The notes below the pieces were generated by a model. That model was not told where the DNA came from and did not search any database. It worked only from the letters and a program-made list of their open reading frames with translations. From Flavobacterium piscisymbiosum (GTDB lineage Bacteria > Bacteroidota > Bacteroidia > Flavobacteriales > Flavobacteriaceae): a stretch of DNA of 64,000 nucleotides. The position numbers and the translations under genes were made by a program. Below, one piece after another: positions 1 to 9,758 of this stretch (the first letter of the stretch is position 1; the number at the start of each line of letters is the position of its first letter). The DNA is taken from positions 5,890,001 to 5,954,000 of the forward strand of contig NZ_JAJJMM010000001.1 of the NCBI RefSeq assembly GCF_020905295.1, given 5' to 3'.

Positions 1-2
1 AC

Positions 3-1838
3 GTTTTGCCAATTCTCGAGAAAATAAATAAATCAAACCCAAAACTAAGCACCGCTATATCATCCATTATTGCCGATGTTTATGTGATTGCTGATCTGGC
101 TTTGCAGGAACGTGCTACCAAAATTATTACCAAAATTGCGAACGTAAAAGATAAAGTGCTAAAAGAGAAATTATCCTCATACGTAACGCTGATGCAGGGA
201 AATATCAAATCAGGGTTAACCCAGTTTTTAGACGAAGATGCTCTGGTTGTTGATGATGCTGCTCATGAAGAATATACATTCGAACCTCATCGAGAATTAT
301 TGCTTACAGAAGAAGTTCAGTTGCCAAAGGATTGGAACGATGTCGTTTTTCAGTTTGGAAATTTCATCAATTCAGAAGAAACGGTTGATTCAGAAATTCT
401 ACTGAACATTTATATCTCGCAACGTGATTTGTTTCCGGCAGATTATAGCGCGCAATTGCAGCCTTATGAAAAGCAATTGCAGAAACATTATTTTGAAGCC
501 ACTCACAAAAATTTCGTGAAGGCATTTTTACAATCTAAAATCGCCAACATAGATAATAAATTCAATAGCAAAGTCAATCATTATTCAAAGATTATTACCA
601 CTTTGTTAATGCAGCCTTTAATGGAAAAAGTACAGCAAAAAATAGATTCAAATTCTACTTTGCCCCTGCTCTCTTTCCCGAGTCATAAACCGTATTGGGT
701 TGCTCCAAAGGTTTTATTAGAAAGGGTTATTGCCTATCAAAATACAAAAGAAGAAATTGATGCTGTCGATCTGGCTATTGCAATTGCCCGTATGCCAAGA
801 GAAAATGTTGCAGAAGCCATTCCGTTATTGGATAAGATCGAAGGTGAACTCAAACCCTTATTATCCTTTTGTCTGGGCGTAAACGAGAAAGTCGAATTAG
901 ACGATACTTCTCTGTTCTCGAAACTATTGGCAACAATGGGAAAAACGACCAAAGAAACCGGAAACCTATCGCTTTGGGCCGTTGCAGCACGAACATTTTA
1001 TCCTAACGATACTTTCCCCGAATTTGAGAATACGTATCTAAAAGAGATTCCGTTTGTGGTATCTCCTTTTAAACCTAAGGTCGAGTTTAAGGAAAAATGG
1101 AACGAATGGACGAATTATCAAACCAAAGAAAAAGAACGAACACCATCCTGGTACGAACTAGGATTTGATTTGCCTAATTATTCTAAGATCCCCAATTATT
1201 TGCTTTATAGCCAGGATATTTACAAGAGATCAAACACTTGGGATTATAATATCAATTATGCCGGAAACACCTATTTCTGGCACAGTATTACACCGCAAAA
1301 CTCAGATGCTCTCGCGTTGACTTTATTGCACAATTGTAATATTGCCGATGGAGCAAAACCGGAATTAAAAGGTTTTCTGGACGTTATCAACAGACCGGAG
1401 TTTAGATTCTCAGATATTAGCCTGCTTTTATATGCCTGCTGTTTCTTTCAGGAAAAGAAAGATTTACGATTAATGGCTTCAGAAGTTTTGATTCATCTTA
1501 TCGAAAAACAAACTATAGATATCGAACTTTTTGCTCAGAAAATAGCGTATCTCGCAACCGAAAAATATGGCGTATTTTTAAGATTAGTCGACGGATTAAT
1601 TGCCATAAAAGATGTTTCTCCTTTGCATAATAATGCTTTATTGAAGTTGCTGAATTCTTTCTTTGCCAATCTGGATTTAAAAGATAAATTGCCAACCAAC
1701 TTCAAGAAAATAATAGAAAATTATCTGGATATTTTAACGAAAACCAATCAGAAACCATCTACGGAAGCCATTGTTTTCTTCGAAAAATGGAAAGATAATG
1801 CATCGCTTAAATCATTGATTAAGCAAATTTTAAAATAA
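3..1838 (+). CDS. DUF6493-like protein, 5'-truncated by window edge
   Basis: The reading frame is open to the first base of the window, so the gene starts upstream; the TTG at base 6 is not a credible start. About 610 residues of a mostly helical, soluble protein are visible, with no signal peptide or membrane segment. It resembles the DUF6493 family found next to SWIM zinc-finger genes in flavobacteria; that assignment is from memory of the family and is moderately sure. The stop lies 6 bp before the SWIM gene, so the two are almost certainly one operon. In other bacteria SWIM genes of this kind travel with MoxR-type AAA+ ATPases and VWA proteins, which could lie upstream, outside the window. 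No catalytic motif is seen and the function is unknown. Confidence 0.6.
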   Translation, partial: VLPILEKINKSNPKLSTAISSIIADVYVIADLALQERATKIITKIANVKDKVLKEKLSSYVTLMQGNIKSGLTQFLDEDALVVDDAAHEEYTFEPHRELLLTEEVQLPKDWNDVVFQFGNFINSEETVDSEILLNIYISQRDLFPADYSAQLQPYEKQLQKHYFEATHKNFVKAFLQSKIANIDNKFNSKVNHYSKIITTLLMQPLMEKVQQKIDSNSTLPLLSFPSHKPYWVAPKVLLERVIAYQNTKEEIDAVDLAIAIARMPRENVAEAIPLLDKIEGELKPLLSFCLGVNEKVELDDTSLFSKLLATMGKTTKETGNLSLWAVAARTFYPNDTFPEFENTYLKEIPFVVSPFKPKVEFKEKWNEWTNYQTKEKERTPSWYELGFDLPNYSKIPNYLLYSQDIYKRSNTWDYNINYAGNTYFWHSITPQNSDALALTLLHNCNIADGAKPELKGFLDVINRPEFRFSDISLLLYACCFFQEKKDLRLMASEVLIHLIEKQTIDIELFAQKIAYLATEKYGVFLRLVDGLIAIKDVSPLHNNALLKLLNSFFANLDLKDKLPTNFKKIIENYLDILTKTNQKPSTEAIVFFEKWKDNASLKSLIKQILK

Positions 1839-1844
1839 AGAAAA

Positions 1845-3173
1845 ATGACAGATCTCGAATATAATTATAAAGGAATTTCGACTTACAGTAAAACCAAAGG
1901 CATCAACAATCTCGTTCTGGCGCATCAAACCGAAATTGAGGAAGTCAATAACATTCCGTGTTTTTTCTGGGGAAGTCTGACAGATCCATATGTCACTGCA
2001 AAATGCTGGACTACGATTGCCAAAGTGGTTCGTTCCAGTTTTGGTCCCATTCCGCCAAGTTTGCGTGATCCTATTGTTTCGGCAGGATCTGAGCGATTGC
2101 GTTTTGAAGGTTTTTCGTCTTGCAACGGTGTTTATGTACGACTGGATATGAAACCTGAAGCGATCGACGGAGAATTTATCGCCAACGGAACTACGAATGT
2201 CGATTTTAATGATCCGATGCTAAATGCTTTAAATGCGATTCAGAAAAACGAAAAAGTAACGCTTGCCGTGGGTCAGCAGGATGTTCAGGTCATTACCAGC
2301 AAAGCAAAAGTAACGGAGAAAAAAGTGACTTTACCTATGCGCTGGATAAAAGGTTTAACGAGCGTTCAGTTGTATCTGGCGGATATGGATATTAAGTTTG
2401 AACTGAACAAAATTCAGACGATTCAGTTGTTTCAGAGTTTACCAAAAGGAACCGTAAAAGGTGATTTTTTTATTACCAAAAGAGCCGGAAAATTTATGTT
2501 TTCGACTTTGGCTACAGCCGATAGTGTCAGAATTGGCGGCGTGCAAAGATTGCGCTTGTTAGAAGGAATTCTGGCGATTGTAGACAAAATCTTCATTTAC
2601 GAATCGACAGACAAACAAACTTGTGCAATTGTGGCCGAATTTGGAAAGATGCAGCTTCTCATGGCTTTTTCTCCAGATTCGTACCGAGGATTTTCGGGCG
2701 AAGGAAATGTACTCGAAACCATGACCGAAAACTTACCTATAGAATGGGTTTACGGACTGAACAGTTTATTAAAATCGAATGAAACTTTTGACCCAACGAT
2801 GCTTTCTATCGAAAATGATATCGATTTTGGCACGATGGACAATCTGACTTCGAATTTATCCTCGATGGGATTATTGGGCTATGATTTAAGCGAAAAAGCA
2901 CATTTCTATCGTCGTCTCCCTTTTAAAACCGAACGTATTTTATCGCTCAACCCAAGACTTAAAAATGCCAAGAAACTATTAGCCAACGAAGACATCGAAA
3001 TCGTCGAACGAAGAGCCGATTATATCGAAGCCAAAGTAAAAGGTTCCGGCGTTGTACACAAAGTCATTATCGACAATAACTCGCAAAGATGTACCTGTGA
3101 CTGGTTTACGGCTTATCAGGGCAAAAGAGGGATTTGCAAGCATATTTTGGGAGTGAAGATGATGATTTCTTAG
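1845..3173 (+). CDS. SWIM zinc-finger family protein
   Basis: A 442-residue cytoplasmic protein ending in a clear SWIM zinc-finger: C416-x-C418-x12-C431-x-H433. SWIM fingers bind nucleic acid or protein partners. The rest of the protein has no recognisable enzyme motif. It follows the DUF6493-like gene with a 6-bp gap and is closed by a strong hairpin terminator, so it is the last gene of that operon. By family context (YehQ-like SWIM proteins beside MoxR ATPases and VWA proteins) it may belong to a chaperone-like or stress module; that is inference. Confidence 0.8.
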   Translation: MTDLEYNYKGISTYSKTKGINNLVLAHQTEIEEVNNIPCFFWGSLTDPYVTAKCWTTIAKVVRSSFGPIPPSLRDPIVSAGSERLRFEGFSSCNGVYVRLDMKPEAIDGEFIANGTTNVDFNDPMLNALNAIQKNEKVTLAVGQQDVQVITSKAKVTEKKVTLPMRWIKGLTSVQLYLADMDIKFELNKIQTIQLFQSLPKGTVKGDFFITKRAGKFMFSTLATADSVRIGGVQRLRLLEGILAIVDKIFIYESTDKQTCAIVAEFGKMQLLMAFSPDSYRGFSGEGNVLETMTENLPIEWVYGLNSLLKSNETFDPTMLSIENDIDFGTMDNLTSNLSSMGLLGYDLSEKAHFYRRLPFKTERILSLNPRLKNAKKLLANEDIEIVERRADYIEAKVKGSGVVHKVIIDNNSQRCTCDWFTAYQGKRGICKHILGVKMMIS

Positions 3174-3197
3174 AAATTATACTTTTATATATAAAGG

Positions 3198-3226
3198 AAA
3201 ATCGCCCTGATATTGGGGCGATTTTA
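3198..3226 (+). terminator. Rho-independent terminator after SWIM gene
   Basis: The inverted repeat AAAATCGCCC / GGGGCGATTTT forms a GC-rich stem followed by T-rich sequence, 25 bp after the SWIM stop codon. Confidence 0.75.
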
Positions 3227-3425
3227 TACGCAGATTATACGGATTCGCTTTCGCGAAAACGCTGATTTGTATGGATTTTTTTAGATCATTATTTTGATTT
3301 CAAATTCACCATTTTAATTTAAGTGAGAAAAAACATATATTTACAAGTGCAAAAACAACGAAAATTGTATTTTATCAAATCAACCTTGTTTTTTACCGAT
3401 GAGTATTTTTTTAAAGAATTTTAAA
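3227..3425. other. Intergenic region with decayed repeat
   Basis: No gene is seen. Bases 3227-3290 resemble the flavobacterial cgcagatt-type intergenic repeat (tacgcagatt...cgctgattt), with a short TTCGCTTTCGCGAA palindrome inside. The remainder is AT-rich and leads into the XRE promoter. Confidence 0.4.
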
Positions 3426-3433
3426 TACCTTTG
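3426..3433 (+). promoter_or_regulatory. Bacteroidota -7 box upstream of XRE gene
   Basis: TACCTTTG is a perfect match to TAnnTTTG. It lies only 4 bp before the ATG, so transcription would begin at or next to the start codon and the mRNA would be leaderless or nearly so. Confidence 0.6.
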
Positions 3434-3437
3434 AATT

Positions 3438-3836
3438 ATGAGCACAGAAACTAAACCAAAACACATTGGCCGAAATATTAGCCGAATAAGAGAACTTCGC
3501 GGTATGAAACAAGGAGCACTTGCTGATGCTATTGGCACTAGCCAGCAAACTATTTCTGGCATTGAAACCAGTGAAACTGTTGATTTCGAAAAATTGGTAC
3601 AAATTGCAAAAGCACTTGGCGTGACGGTAGAAGCTATTGAAAATTTTACAGAAGAATCTGTTTTTAATTTCTTTAATAACTTTTACGATAATAGTTCAAG
3701 TCAGGGAAATAGTTTTAATCAAGGCATGAATGCTACTTTTAATCCATTAGATAAAGTTGTCGAACTTTACGAACGTTTGGTTCAGGCTGAAAAAGATAAG
3801 GTTGAGTATTTAGAAAAATTGATGAAATTGAAATAA
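3438..3836 (+). CDS. XRE-family HTH transcriptional regulator
   Basis: A 132-residue protein with a Cro/C1-type helix-turn-helix at roughly residues 10-66 (recognition region around IGTSQQTISGIE). A Gln/Asn/Phe-rich linker follows, and a C-terminal coiled-coil-like helix from about residue 105 probably drives dimerisation. The HTH begins near residue 10, so no downstream ATG can be the start. It is convergent with the large NTPase gene. The regulated target is unknown; the short promoter-to-start distance suggests autoregulation at its own start site, which is inference. Confidence 0.85.
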   Translation: MSTETKPKHIGRNISRIRELRGMKQGALADAIGTSQQTISGIETSETVDFEKLVQIAKALGVTVEAIENFTEESVFNFFNNFYDNSSSQGNSFNQGMNATFNPLDKVVELYERLVQAEKDKVEYLEKLMKLK

Positions 3837-3863
3837 TATTTCTTTTTCTTTATATAATAATTG

Positions 3864-3895
3864 AAAAGCGCAAACTTTTAAGGTTCGCGCTTTTT
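3864..3895. terminator. Bidirectional terminator between XRE and NTPase genes
   Basis: The stem AAAAGCGC / GCGCTTTT, extended by AAAC and GTT pairs, has A- and T-runs on both sides. It fits the convergent gene pair. Confidence 0.7.
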
Positions 3896-3920
3896 GTTAA
3901 ATTAAAATATAATTTAATTT

Positions 3921-6900
3921 TTAAGCATAAGATATATTAAAAACTTCTTTTTTATTATCTCTTTTAAAGTTTTTAATCAGTTCATTCATTTTTAATACTT
4001 TGAGAAACTCTTCATTTTCAGTAGTCATTTTAAGAGATAAACCTTCCTCTTCTATAATATTAAGAAATTTATCTCCCATCTTTTGTAATAAATCTGAAAT
4101 ATCGTATTCATTATCTTCATCAGAAACAGCTAAATTAAATAAGCTAACTTTATATTTTTCTTCTAAATCAGAAGTAATTAGTTCATCAAACATTTCCGCG
4201 GTAAAATTCAAAGATTTATTTTGAAGATAAAACTCCGCTATTTTTTGTAAAAGCTCTATATTCTCAGATTCAATTATCTCAGTTTCTCTTTCAATAATAA
4301 TTGTATTTAAAGATTCAATATTTAACTCTGATTCCAATAAACTTTCCAAAAATTCAATATCAAAATTGTAAGTACTTAAATTTGAAATAAAATCATCTTC
4401 ATATGTTTCAATTAGTTTGACTAGGACATTTTTATTATTTTCAAATAATGATTCAAATTCCTCTATGTCAAGTACAAAAAAAACTTTTTCTTCTAAAAAT
4501 AAAATTCTTGAATCTATACTTATTCTATTAGATTTTAAAACCAAATCTCCCGAATCTACAAAAATTGTTTCAAAAGAGATATCTAAAAGATTTTTATCAT
4601 TTATTAGACAGTATATAAAATCAAAACAGGATTCTTCATCATCAAAAAGAACTTCTAATTTTTGATAAAGTTCAACTATTGACAGTCTTGAATAATTCTC
4701 TTCTAAATTCAAAAAATTTGTTAATATTGAAGTTGATGGTCCTTCCCAATTATAATATTTAACGATATTTTCCCAAGAAGATAAAATTTTATTCTCATCA
4801 ACTAAAGATATAATAATCTCTCTTGAAAGAATTTTACCATAGCTACCTAGTTTGCCTTCAAATCCTTTTTTAATTATTTGCAATTTATTCTCTAAACTAA
4901 GTATTTCATCATTTTGCTCTAATAAATACAGGACTTCTTCAGGTTTTTCATTGACATTTCTCTCAATCTTTAGGTAAACATTTTCAACATATTGATTCAA
5001 ATTTTTGCTAATTCTTTTGTATAAAATTGATTCTTCTTTAGATTTTAAAAAACCTAGATTTGAATGTAAGAATTGTTTGGGATCATGACTATATTTTTCA
5101 TCAAGATGAGAAAAAAGATATAAATTTTTTTTAGTTATTTGATATAAGTTATGTTCATAAACCTTAAGTAATAACCCTTTAATTTTTTCTGAATAACTGA
5201 TGGAATTAAACTGAACTTGTAATATCTGCAGTGTTTTTATAAAAGCATCACTATTTATTCTTTCAAATATATCTTTAAGTAAATCTTTATCCGAATTAAT
5301 AAAATTAGTTATTCCTTTATTTTTATTCAATTTAAATAAAATTCTGTCATCAATATCATCAGAAAACAATTCAATTAGATCAAACAAAATTTTTCTTTTT
5401 AAGTCCTCTGAAAACCTTGTCTCTACTAAATTCCAGAATTTATCCCATTTTGTTATTTCAACATAAAAGCTAGATAGAATATTATTATCATTACTTACTT
5501 TTCTCAGAAACCCTTCTATAAAATAAATGCTCTCATTATGGTAATTTTGAATTTGATCTAGTACAAAATCAAGTTTTTCATTTCTCAAATTAGGATTTTG
5601 ACAGTCTTTTAATAAAAATTCAAAAATATCATAGATTAAAATTGATTGATTTTTGAATCTAATGTCTATTATACTTTTTACCAAATTCTCTACGTCCTCA
5701 ATTTTTTCATTAAAAGAAGTTAATTCATTTTGATTTATTTTCATCATTAATTTATGATCACTAGAAGATAATGAACCTGGATGAAAGTATGAGACGTATT
5801 CTATAAAATCTTCATTCACATAATCATTTTTAAATAGATATTTAAATAAACTAATATTAGGATGTACTTTATTTTCAATAAATTCTTTACCATCAACATT
5901 TCTATATATTTTAGAAGAGTAAACTAATTCTAAAAAATGATCAATTCCTTCATTATAATTTTCACATAATTCAAATAAACTTAAATTTTTAATATTTTGT
6001 TTTTCATTATTTAAATGAATAATCTTCCTCTCCAATAAAGCTATTTTATTCTCATGAAAATCTTTAATAAGTTTTTCTCTTTGATCATATGATAATTCAA
6101 TATTTACTCTACTTTCAACCTCTTTAAAAGAGATCTTTGACGCATAACTATCTGTATAATCATAGCCAAACTGAACATTATCAGATTCTTTTATTTTTTT
6201 AAAGTTTTCATCAGTGCTCAAATCACCTAATTTCGTTTCCTCAATATCTTTTATTTTTACTTTGTGTTTTTCATTAATCATTATTATCAGATTAAAAATA
6301 TAAATATTTCTTAATTCATTTATATCTCTCACAATTTGTCCACTTAATGCCTTCTCTAATTTATCCTTTTCTTCCCTTTCATTTTTTAATTGATCATTAA
6401 AATCTGAAATAATTTTTCCTAAACCTTTGTCATTTTTAAAATCTTTTTTAAAGACTCGATGTAATTTCGATTCGTTTTTTTGAATTAGTGCAAAGTCATC
6501 AGGAAATATGTTTTTATAAAAAATGATTGCAAAGAGTTTATTTTTATCAATAATAGGTTTATCAATAATTAAAATCTCATTATATAATTTAAATTCATTA
6601 CAAATATTGATAACGGTACGCATATCATATACATAATTAGAAACTTCTGAAATGAAATTTTTGTCTAAATAACTTTTAATTTCTTTTCCAGACTCATCTT
6701 CAGTCTTTCCTTTGTTGAAAAAACTATCTAATTTTGAAAGAAACATGTTTTTGGAATTACTATAGTCAGTAATTGGTATGACTGGAATAATGATATCAAA
6801 GAATTTCGTTTTATCTTCTAAGATTAATTCATCTTTAACAGAATAAATAAATTTAACTGGCTGGATAACATCTTTTGACTGCTTAATCAAAATAGAAAGT

Positions 6901-7844
6901 TCTCTAATTTTAGAATATAATTTTATAGCTATATCATCATTAAATCTATCAATATCTTCAATAATGACAATGTTGGTATTAGTTTTTTCGAAGAAATAAA
7001 TTATTTCATCAATATTTCTATTAAAAACAGATAATGTTTTATCAGGGTTTTCATTAACAATTTCAAGGCTACTTGGAGTTAATTTTGAAAATTTTATGTT
7101 TTTTATCATATCATAAGATTTATAGAAAATATAAAAAATACCTGCAATAAAAACAAAACGAATGAAATCAATATCTGTGTTCCTTTCTTTAAAGAAAATA
7201 AGTTTATCATTGATTTTTTCAAAAAATAAAAAAATTAATGAGTAAAACCACAATGTCAATAAACATATAAAAATTAATTTTCGAAAAGGCTTTGTAAAAT
7301 CAATTCTTTTATACGAAGATTCTTTGATTTTTATTTTTTTCTCATAATAAAGAATTTGCTGAACTATACTAGTTTCAATTAATTTTTCATCAGATTTATC
7401 ATCTTTAAAACTCGCGAGTGAAATATGTAAATATTCATTACCTCTATTACTTTTACAAAATTCATTAATGATTGTACTCTTTCCTGTTCCAAATCCACCT
7501 GTCAATGCTATATTAATTACGTTTTTATTATGTATTGCAAAAAATAAAGCATCTAGATAAGTTTTTATCTGACCGTCTCTTTTATCATTAGGTAAATTTG
7601 CCGTTAAATCTTCAAGTAATAATTCATTTGGGGTAGAATAACCTTTATATAGATTACTTTCAATCTTACTTAGATATTCAATAATATTTTTAAATAATAC
7701 TTGCAATTGCTTAATCAAAAACTCTTTAAATATTTTAAACATATCGATTAAAAACTTCTTGCTTCTCTTAAAAGATAACATAATTATTATGATTGCTAAT
7801 AAGACTAAAATATTTGATTTTATGTATTCTATCATGTAATCCAA
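3921..7844 (-). CDS. Large membrane P-loop NTPase, YobI/KAP-like
   Basis: A single 1307-residue protein. The N-terminal membrane helix is about residues 11-25. The Walker A motif GGFGTGKST is at about 116-124. Two more hydrophobic segments (about 190-208 and 227-241) are inserted before the Walker B motif IVIIEDIDR (about 292-300). This membrane insertion between Walker A and B is typical of KAP/YobI-like P-loop NTPases. The remaining ~800 residues are Glu/Lys/Asn-rich, helical and of unknown fold. The gene stands alone, is much more AT-rich than its neighbours and follows an XRE gene, which suggests horizontal acquisition. KAP-type NTPases occur in phage-defence contexts, but a defence role here is only inferred. 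Confidence 0.75.
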   Translation of the reverse strand: MDYMIEYIKSNILVLLAIIIIMLSFKRSKKFLIDMFKIFKEFLIKQLQVLFKNIIEYLSKIESNLYKGYSTPNELLLEDLTANLPNDKRDGQIKTYLDALFFAIHNKNVINIALTGGFGTGKSTIINEFCKSNRGNEYLHISLASFKDDKSDEKLIETSIVQQILYYEKKIKIKESSYKRIDFTKPFRKLIFICLLTLWFYSLIFLFFEKINDKLIFFKERNTDIDFIRFVFIAGIFYIFYKSYDMIKNIKFSKLTPSSLEIVNENPDKTLSVFNRNIDEIIYFFEKTNTNIVIIEDIDRFNDDIAIKLYSKIRELSILIKQSKDVIQPVKFIYSVKDELILEDKTKFFDIIIPVIPITDYSNSKNMFLSKLDSFFNKGKTEDESGKEIKSYLDKNFISEVSNYVYDMRTVINICNEFKLYNEILIIDKPIIDKNKLFAIIFYKNIFPDDFALIQKNESKLHRVFKKDFKNDKGLGKIISDFNDQLKNEREEKDKLEKALSGQIVRDINELRNIYIFNLIIMINEKHKVKIKDIEETKLGDLSTDENFKKIKESDNVQFGYDYTDSYASKISFKEVESRVNIELSYDQREKLIKDFHENKIALLERKIIHLNNEKQNIKNLSLFELCENYNEGIDHFLELVYSSKIYRNVDGKEFIENKVHPNISLFKYLFKNDYVNEDFIEYVSYFHPGSLSSSDHKLMMKINQNELTSFNEKIEDVENLVKSIIDIRFKNQSILIYDIFEFLLKDCQNPNLRNEKLDFVLDQIQNYHNESIYFIEGFLRKVSNDNNILSSFYVEITKWDKFWNLVETRFSEDLKRKILFDLIELFSDDIDDRILFKLNKNKGITNFINSDKDLLKDIFERINSDAFIKTLQILQVQFNSISYSEKIKGLLLKVYEHNLYQITKKNLYLFSHLDEKYSHDPKQFLHSNLGFLKSKEESILYKRISKNLNQYVENVYLKIERNVNEKPEEVLYLLEQNDEILSLENKLQIIKKGFEGKLGSYGKILSREIIISLVDENKILSSWENIVKYYNWEGPSTSILTNFLNLEENYSRLSIVELYQKLEVLFDDEESCFDFIYCLINDKNLLDISFETIFVDSGDLVLKSNRISIDSRILFLEEKVFFVLDIEEFESLFENNKNVLVKLIETYEDDFISNLSTYNFDIEFLESLLESELNIESLNTIIIERETEIIESENIELLQKIAEFYLQNKSLNFTAEMFDELITSDLEEKYKVSLFNLAVSDEDNEYDISDLLQKMGDKFLNIIEEEGLSLKMTTENEEFLKVLKMNELIKNFKRDNKKEVFNISYA

Positions 7845-8035
7845 TTGTATTATTAATAAAGTATTAAATTATAAACTATATAAGCCAAAGCTACCAATTA
7901 AATCAAAGATAATTTTACGGATTTCCACAATATCTTACTTAGTGCTTAATCCTCAAATATAAATAAACAAAAAGCCTTTAAACCCAGTAAAAATACCTGA
8001 TTTAAAAGCCAACAAATAAAATCTCTAATACAATA

Positions 8036-8062
8036 CCTAACAGGTTTCTAAAACCTGTTAGG
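8036..8062. repeat. Dispersed palindromic repeat (acaggttt type)
   Basis: A 12-bp stem, cctaacaggttt / aaacctgttagg, with a 3-nt loop, just after the tatD stop codon. A related palindrome (gacaggtttt / aaaacctgtc) occurs at 20016-20036, so this is a repeated intergenic element that may serve as a terminator. Confidence 0.7.
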
Positions 8063-8067
8063 AAACG

Positions 8068-8865
8068 CTAAATCCCAAAAAAGCTTTTAGAATTCCTAGT
8101 AGTTTCCTCCGCAACAATAATCCCCGAAACTCCTTTAAACTGCGCAACAGTTGCTGCAACAAAAGGCAGAAAAGCTGGTTCGCAACGGCGTTCGTGGTAT
8201 TTTTTCAGGAGATTATTGGGTACGTTTTTTGGCAACATGAATGGCGCATCAGTTTCGATCATCATTCGGTCCAGCGGCACGTACTGAATCACTTCTTTTA
8301 AATGCTCAAAACGTTTACTGTCGGATATTGCTCCGGTAAAACCAAGATAAAATCCGTTATCGAGATAGGTTTTGGCTTCGGGCAAAGTTCCGGTAAAACA
8401 ATGCACAACGGCTTTTGGCAATTGTGGCAAATAGTCTTTGGTAATATCCATAAACTTTGTAAAAGCAGCTCTTTCATGCAAAAACAAAGGTTTCTGAACT
8501 TCAATCGCCAATTCTAATTGGACTTTGTAACAGGTTTCCTGTACATTTCTGGGCGAAAAATCACGATCAAAATCGAGTCCGCACTCGCCTACCGAAACTA
8601 CCTGTTTCTGTTTTAATAAATTACGCAGTTTCGAAATACTCTGCGCATCAAAACTTTTCGCATCGTGCGGGTGAATTCCGGCTGTAGCGTATAATATTCC
8701 GGGATATTCTTTTGCTATTCGTGAAGATTCTTCGCTGTTTCTTACGCTTGTTCCGGTTAGTATCATTTGCGATACGTCGGCATCTAAAGCGTTTTGTACG
8801 ACATCGTCTATGTCGTTTTGGAATTGTTTATTGGTTAAATTAATTCCTATGTCTATGTATGTCAT
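8068..8865 (-). CDS. tatD: TatD family metal-dependent hydrolase (DNase)
   Basis: A 265-residue TIM-barrel amidohydrolase. The N-terminus reads YIDIGINLT, as in E. coli TatD itself (FDIGVNLT), rather than the HxH motif of the YcfH/YjjV paralogues, so this looks like a true TatD. Other signature blocks are present: GIHPHD, VGECGLD, LHER, VHCFTGT and IETDAPFMLP. TatD enzymes act as 3'-5' exonucleases on damaged or single-stranded DNA. The gene is monocistronic and flanked by repeats on both sides. Confidence 0.9.
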   Translation of the reverse strand: MTYIDIGINLTNKQFQNDIDDVVQNALDADVSQMILTGTSVRNSEESSRIAKEYPGILYATAGIHPHDAKSFDAQSISKLRNLLKQKQVVSVGECGLDFDRDFSPRNVQETCYKVQLELAIEVQKPLFLHERAAFTKFMDITKDYLPQLPKAVVHCFTGTLPEAKTYLDNGFYLGFTGAISDSKRFEHLKEVIQYVPLDRMMIETDAPFMLPKNVPNNLLKKYHERRCEPAFLPFVAATVAQFKGVSGIIVAEETTRNSKSFFGI

Positions 8866-9147
8866 TTTTTTTAAGTTTCTGAGGTTCTGAGATTCTGAGA
8901 TGCTAAGTTTTTTCCTCTTTGGAACCTTTTATTATTTGTTTTTTTTTGCCACTAAGGCGCTAAGTCACAAAGTTTTTTACACAAAGTTTGTCATTTCGAC
9001 GTAGGAGACCCGAGCGATAGCGAACAGGCGAAGCAAATCCTCGCAAGTAGCTCCGCAATCAAAAGCCATTCTATGTCGATCTTGCAACGAAGATTTCTCC
9101 TGCGTCGAAATGACATAAAATGAGAACAAACCTTTGAACCTTCTCTA
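8866..9147. repeat. Intergenic repeats including a 125-bp inverted repeat
   Basis: Bases 8948-8975 hold one copy of the gccactaaggcgctaag repeat. Bases 8990-9114 form an imperfect inverted repeat: the left arm gtcatttcgacgtaggaga is matched by tctcctgcgtcgaaatgac at the right end with one mismatch. This is a non-coding dispersed element of the kind common in Bacteroidota. No gene is seen. Confidence 0.65.
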
Positions 9148-9645
9148 TCAATTTTCATAAAGCCATTTTTGGGCCATTACTATAACTTCTTGCTCTATAG
9201 TATCCAGACTAACATCTTTATAATACCAATTGACCTGGCCTGCTATCAAATCATCCCAAGCGTCATCAAGAACAGACAAATCGATTATGTCTTTGTCTAC
9301 ATCAAAGTCGCAATACAGATGCAGCATTCTTTTCAGGTTCCCTCTCACATCGTCATATTTTACTACTTTATTTAGAAAATATCTTATATGACTTTTTTGA
9401 GATTCCTCCTTGTTTTTTGTCGTTAGATTCAATTCTGAGAGAACGGCTTCGAGATAAGGCTGAACTTCATAGCAATCAATTGGTTTATAGAAACAAGCCA
9501 AGTTATAAATAGCTTCACTCTCATAACCTGAATTGATCAATTCGATTGCCCAGTCTTCGATTAGATCGATATTGAGGTATTTGTTAAAATGAAAGGTCAG
9601 GATGTAATCTGTGAGTATTTCGAAGTCTCTGTTTACTAGTTCCAT
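9148..9645 (-). CDS. Hypothetical protein, 165 aa
   Basis: An acidic, helical protein (about 165 residues) with no recognised motif, signal peptide or membrane segment. I chose the ATG giving MELVNRD; the longer reading from a GTG would begin inside the intergenic gccactaagg repeat and is unlikely. It lies downstream of the RNA-repair operon on the same strand but is separated from it by about 220 bp of repeats, so it is probably independent. Function unknown. Confidence 0.6.
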   Translation of the reverse strand: MELVNRDFEILTDYILTFHFNKYLNIDLIEDWAIELINSGYESEAIYNLACFYKPIDCYEVQPYLEAVLSELNLTTKNKEESQKSHIRYFLNKVVKYDDVRGNLKRMLHLYCDFDVDKDIIDLSVLDDAWDDLIAGQVNWYYKDVSLDTIEQEVIVMAQKWLYEN

Positions 9646-9657
9646 GTCTGTTTTTTT

Positions 9658-9758
9658 TGCCACTAAGGCACTAAGACGCTAAGTTTTTTGTTCTTTTTGT
9701 CTGTTCTTTTTTGACACTAAGACACTAAGACGCTAAGTTTTTTTGTTCTTTTTGTCTG
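9658..9758. repeat. Tandem copies of cactaagacgctaag repeat
   Basis: Two near-identical units lie at 9669-9703 and 9723-9758, each cactaagacgctaag followed by a T-run, ttcttttt and gtctg. The same sequence family occurs at 8948-8975 and, inverted, at 20190-20225 (cttcgcgtcttagcgccttcgtggc). It is a dispersed intergenic element of unknown role. Confidence 0.65.

Noticed and set aside
3..20. Complete gene starting with TTG at base 6
   Set aside because: The frame is open to the window edge and the family is longer, so the start is missing rather than a TTG.
8068..8865. Damaged TatD because the N-terminal HxH motif is absent
   Set aside because: E. coli TatD itself has the same DIG-NLT start, so this is the normal form of the true TatD branch.
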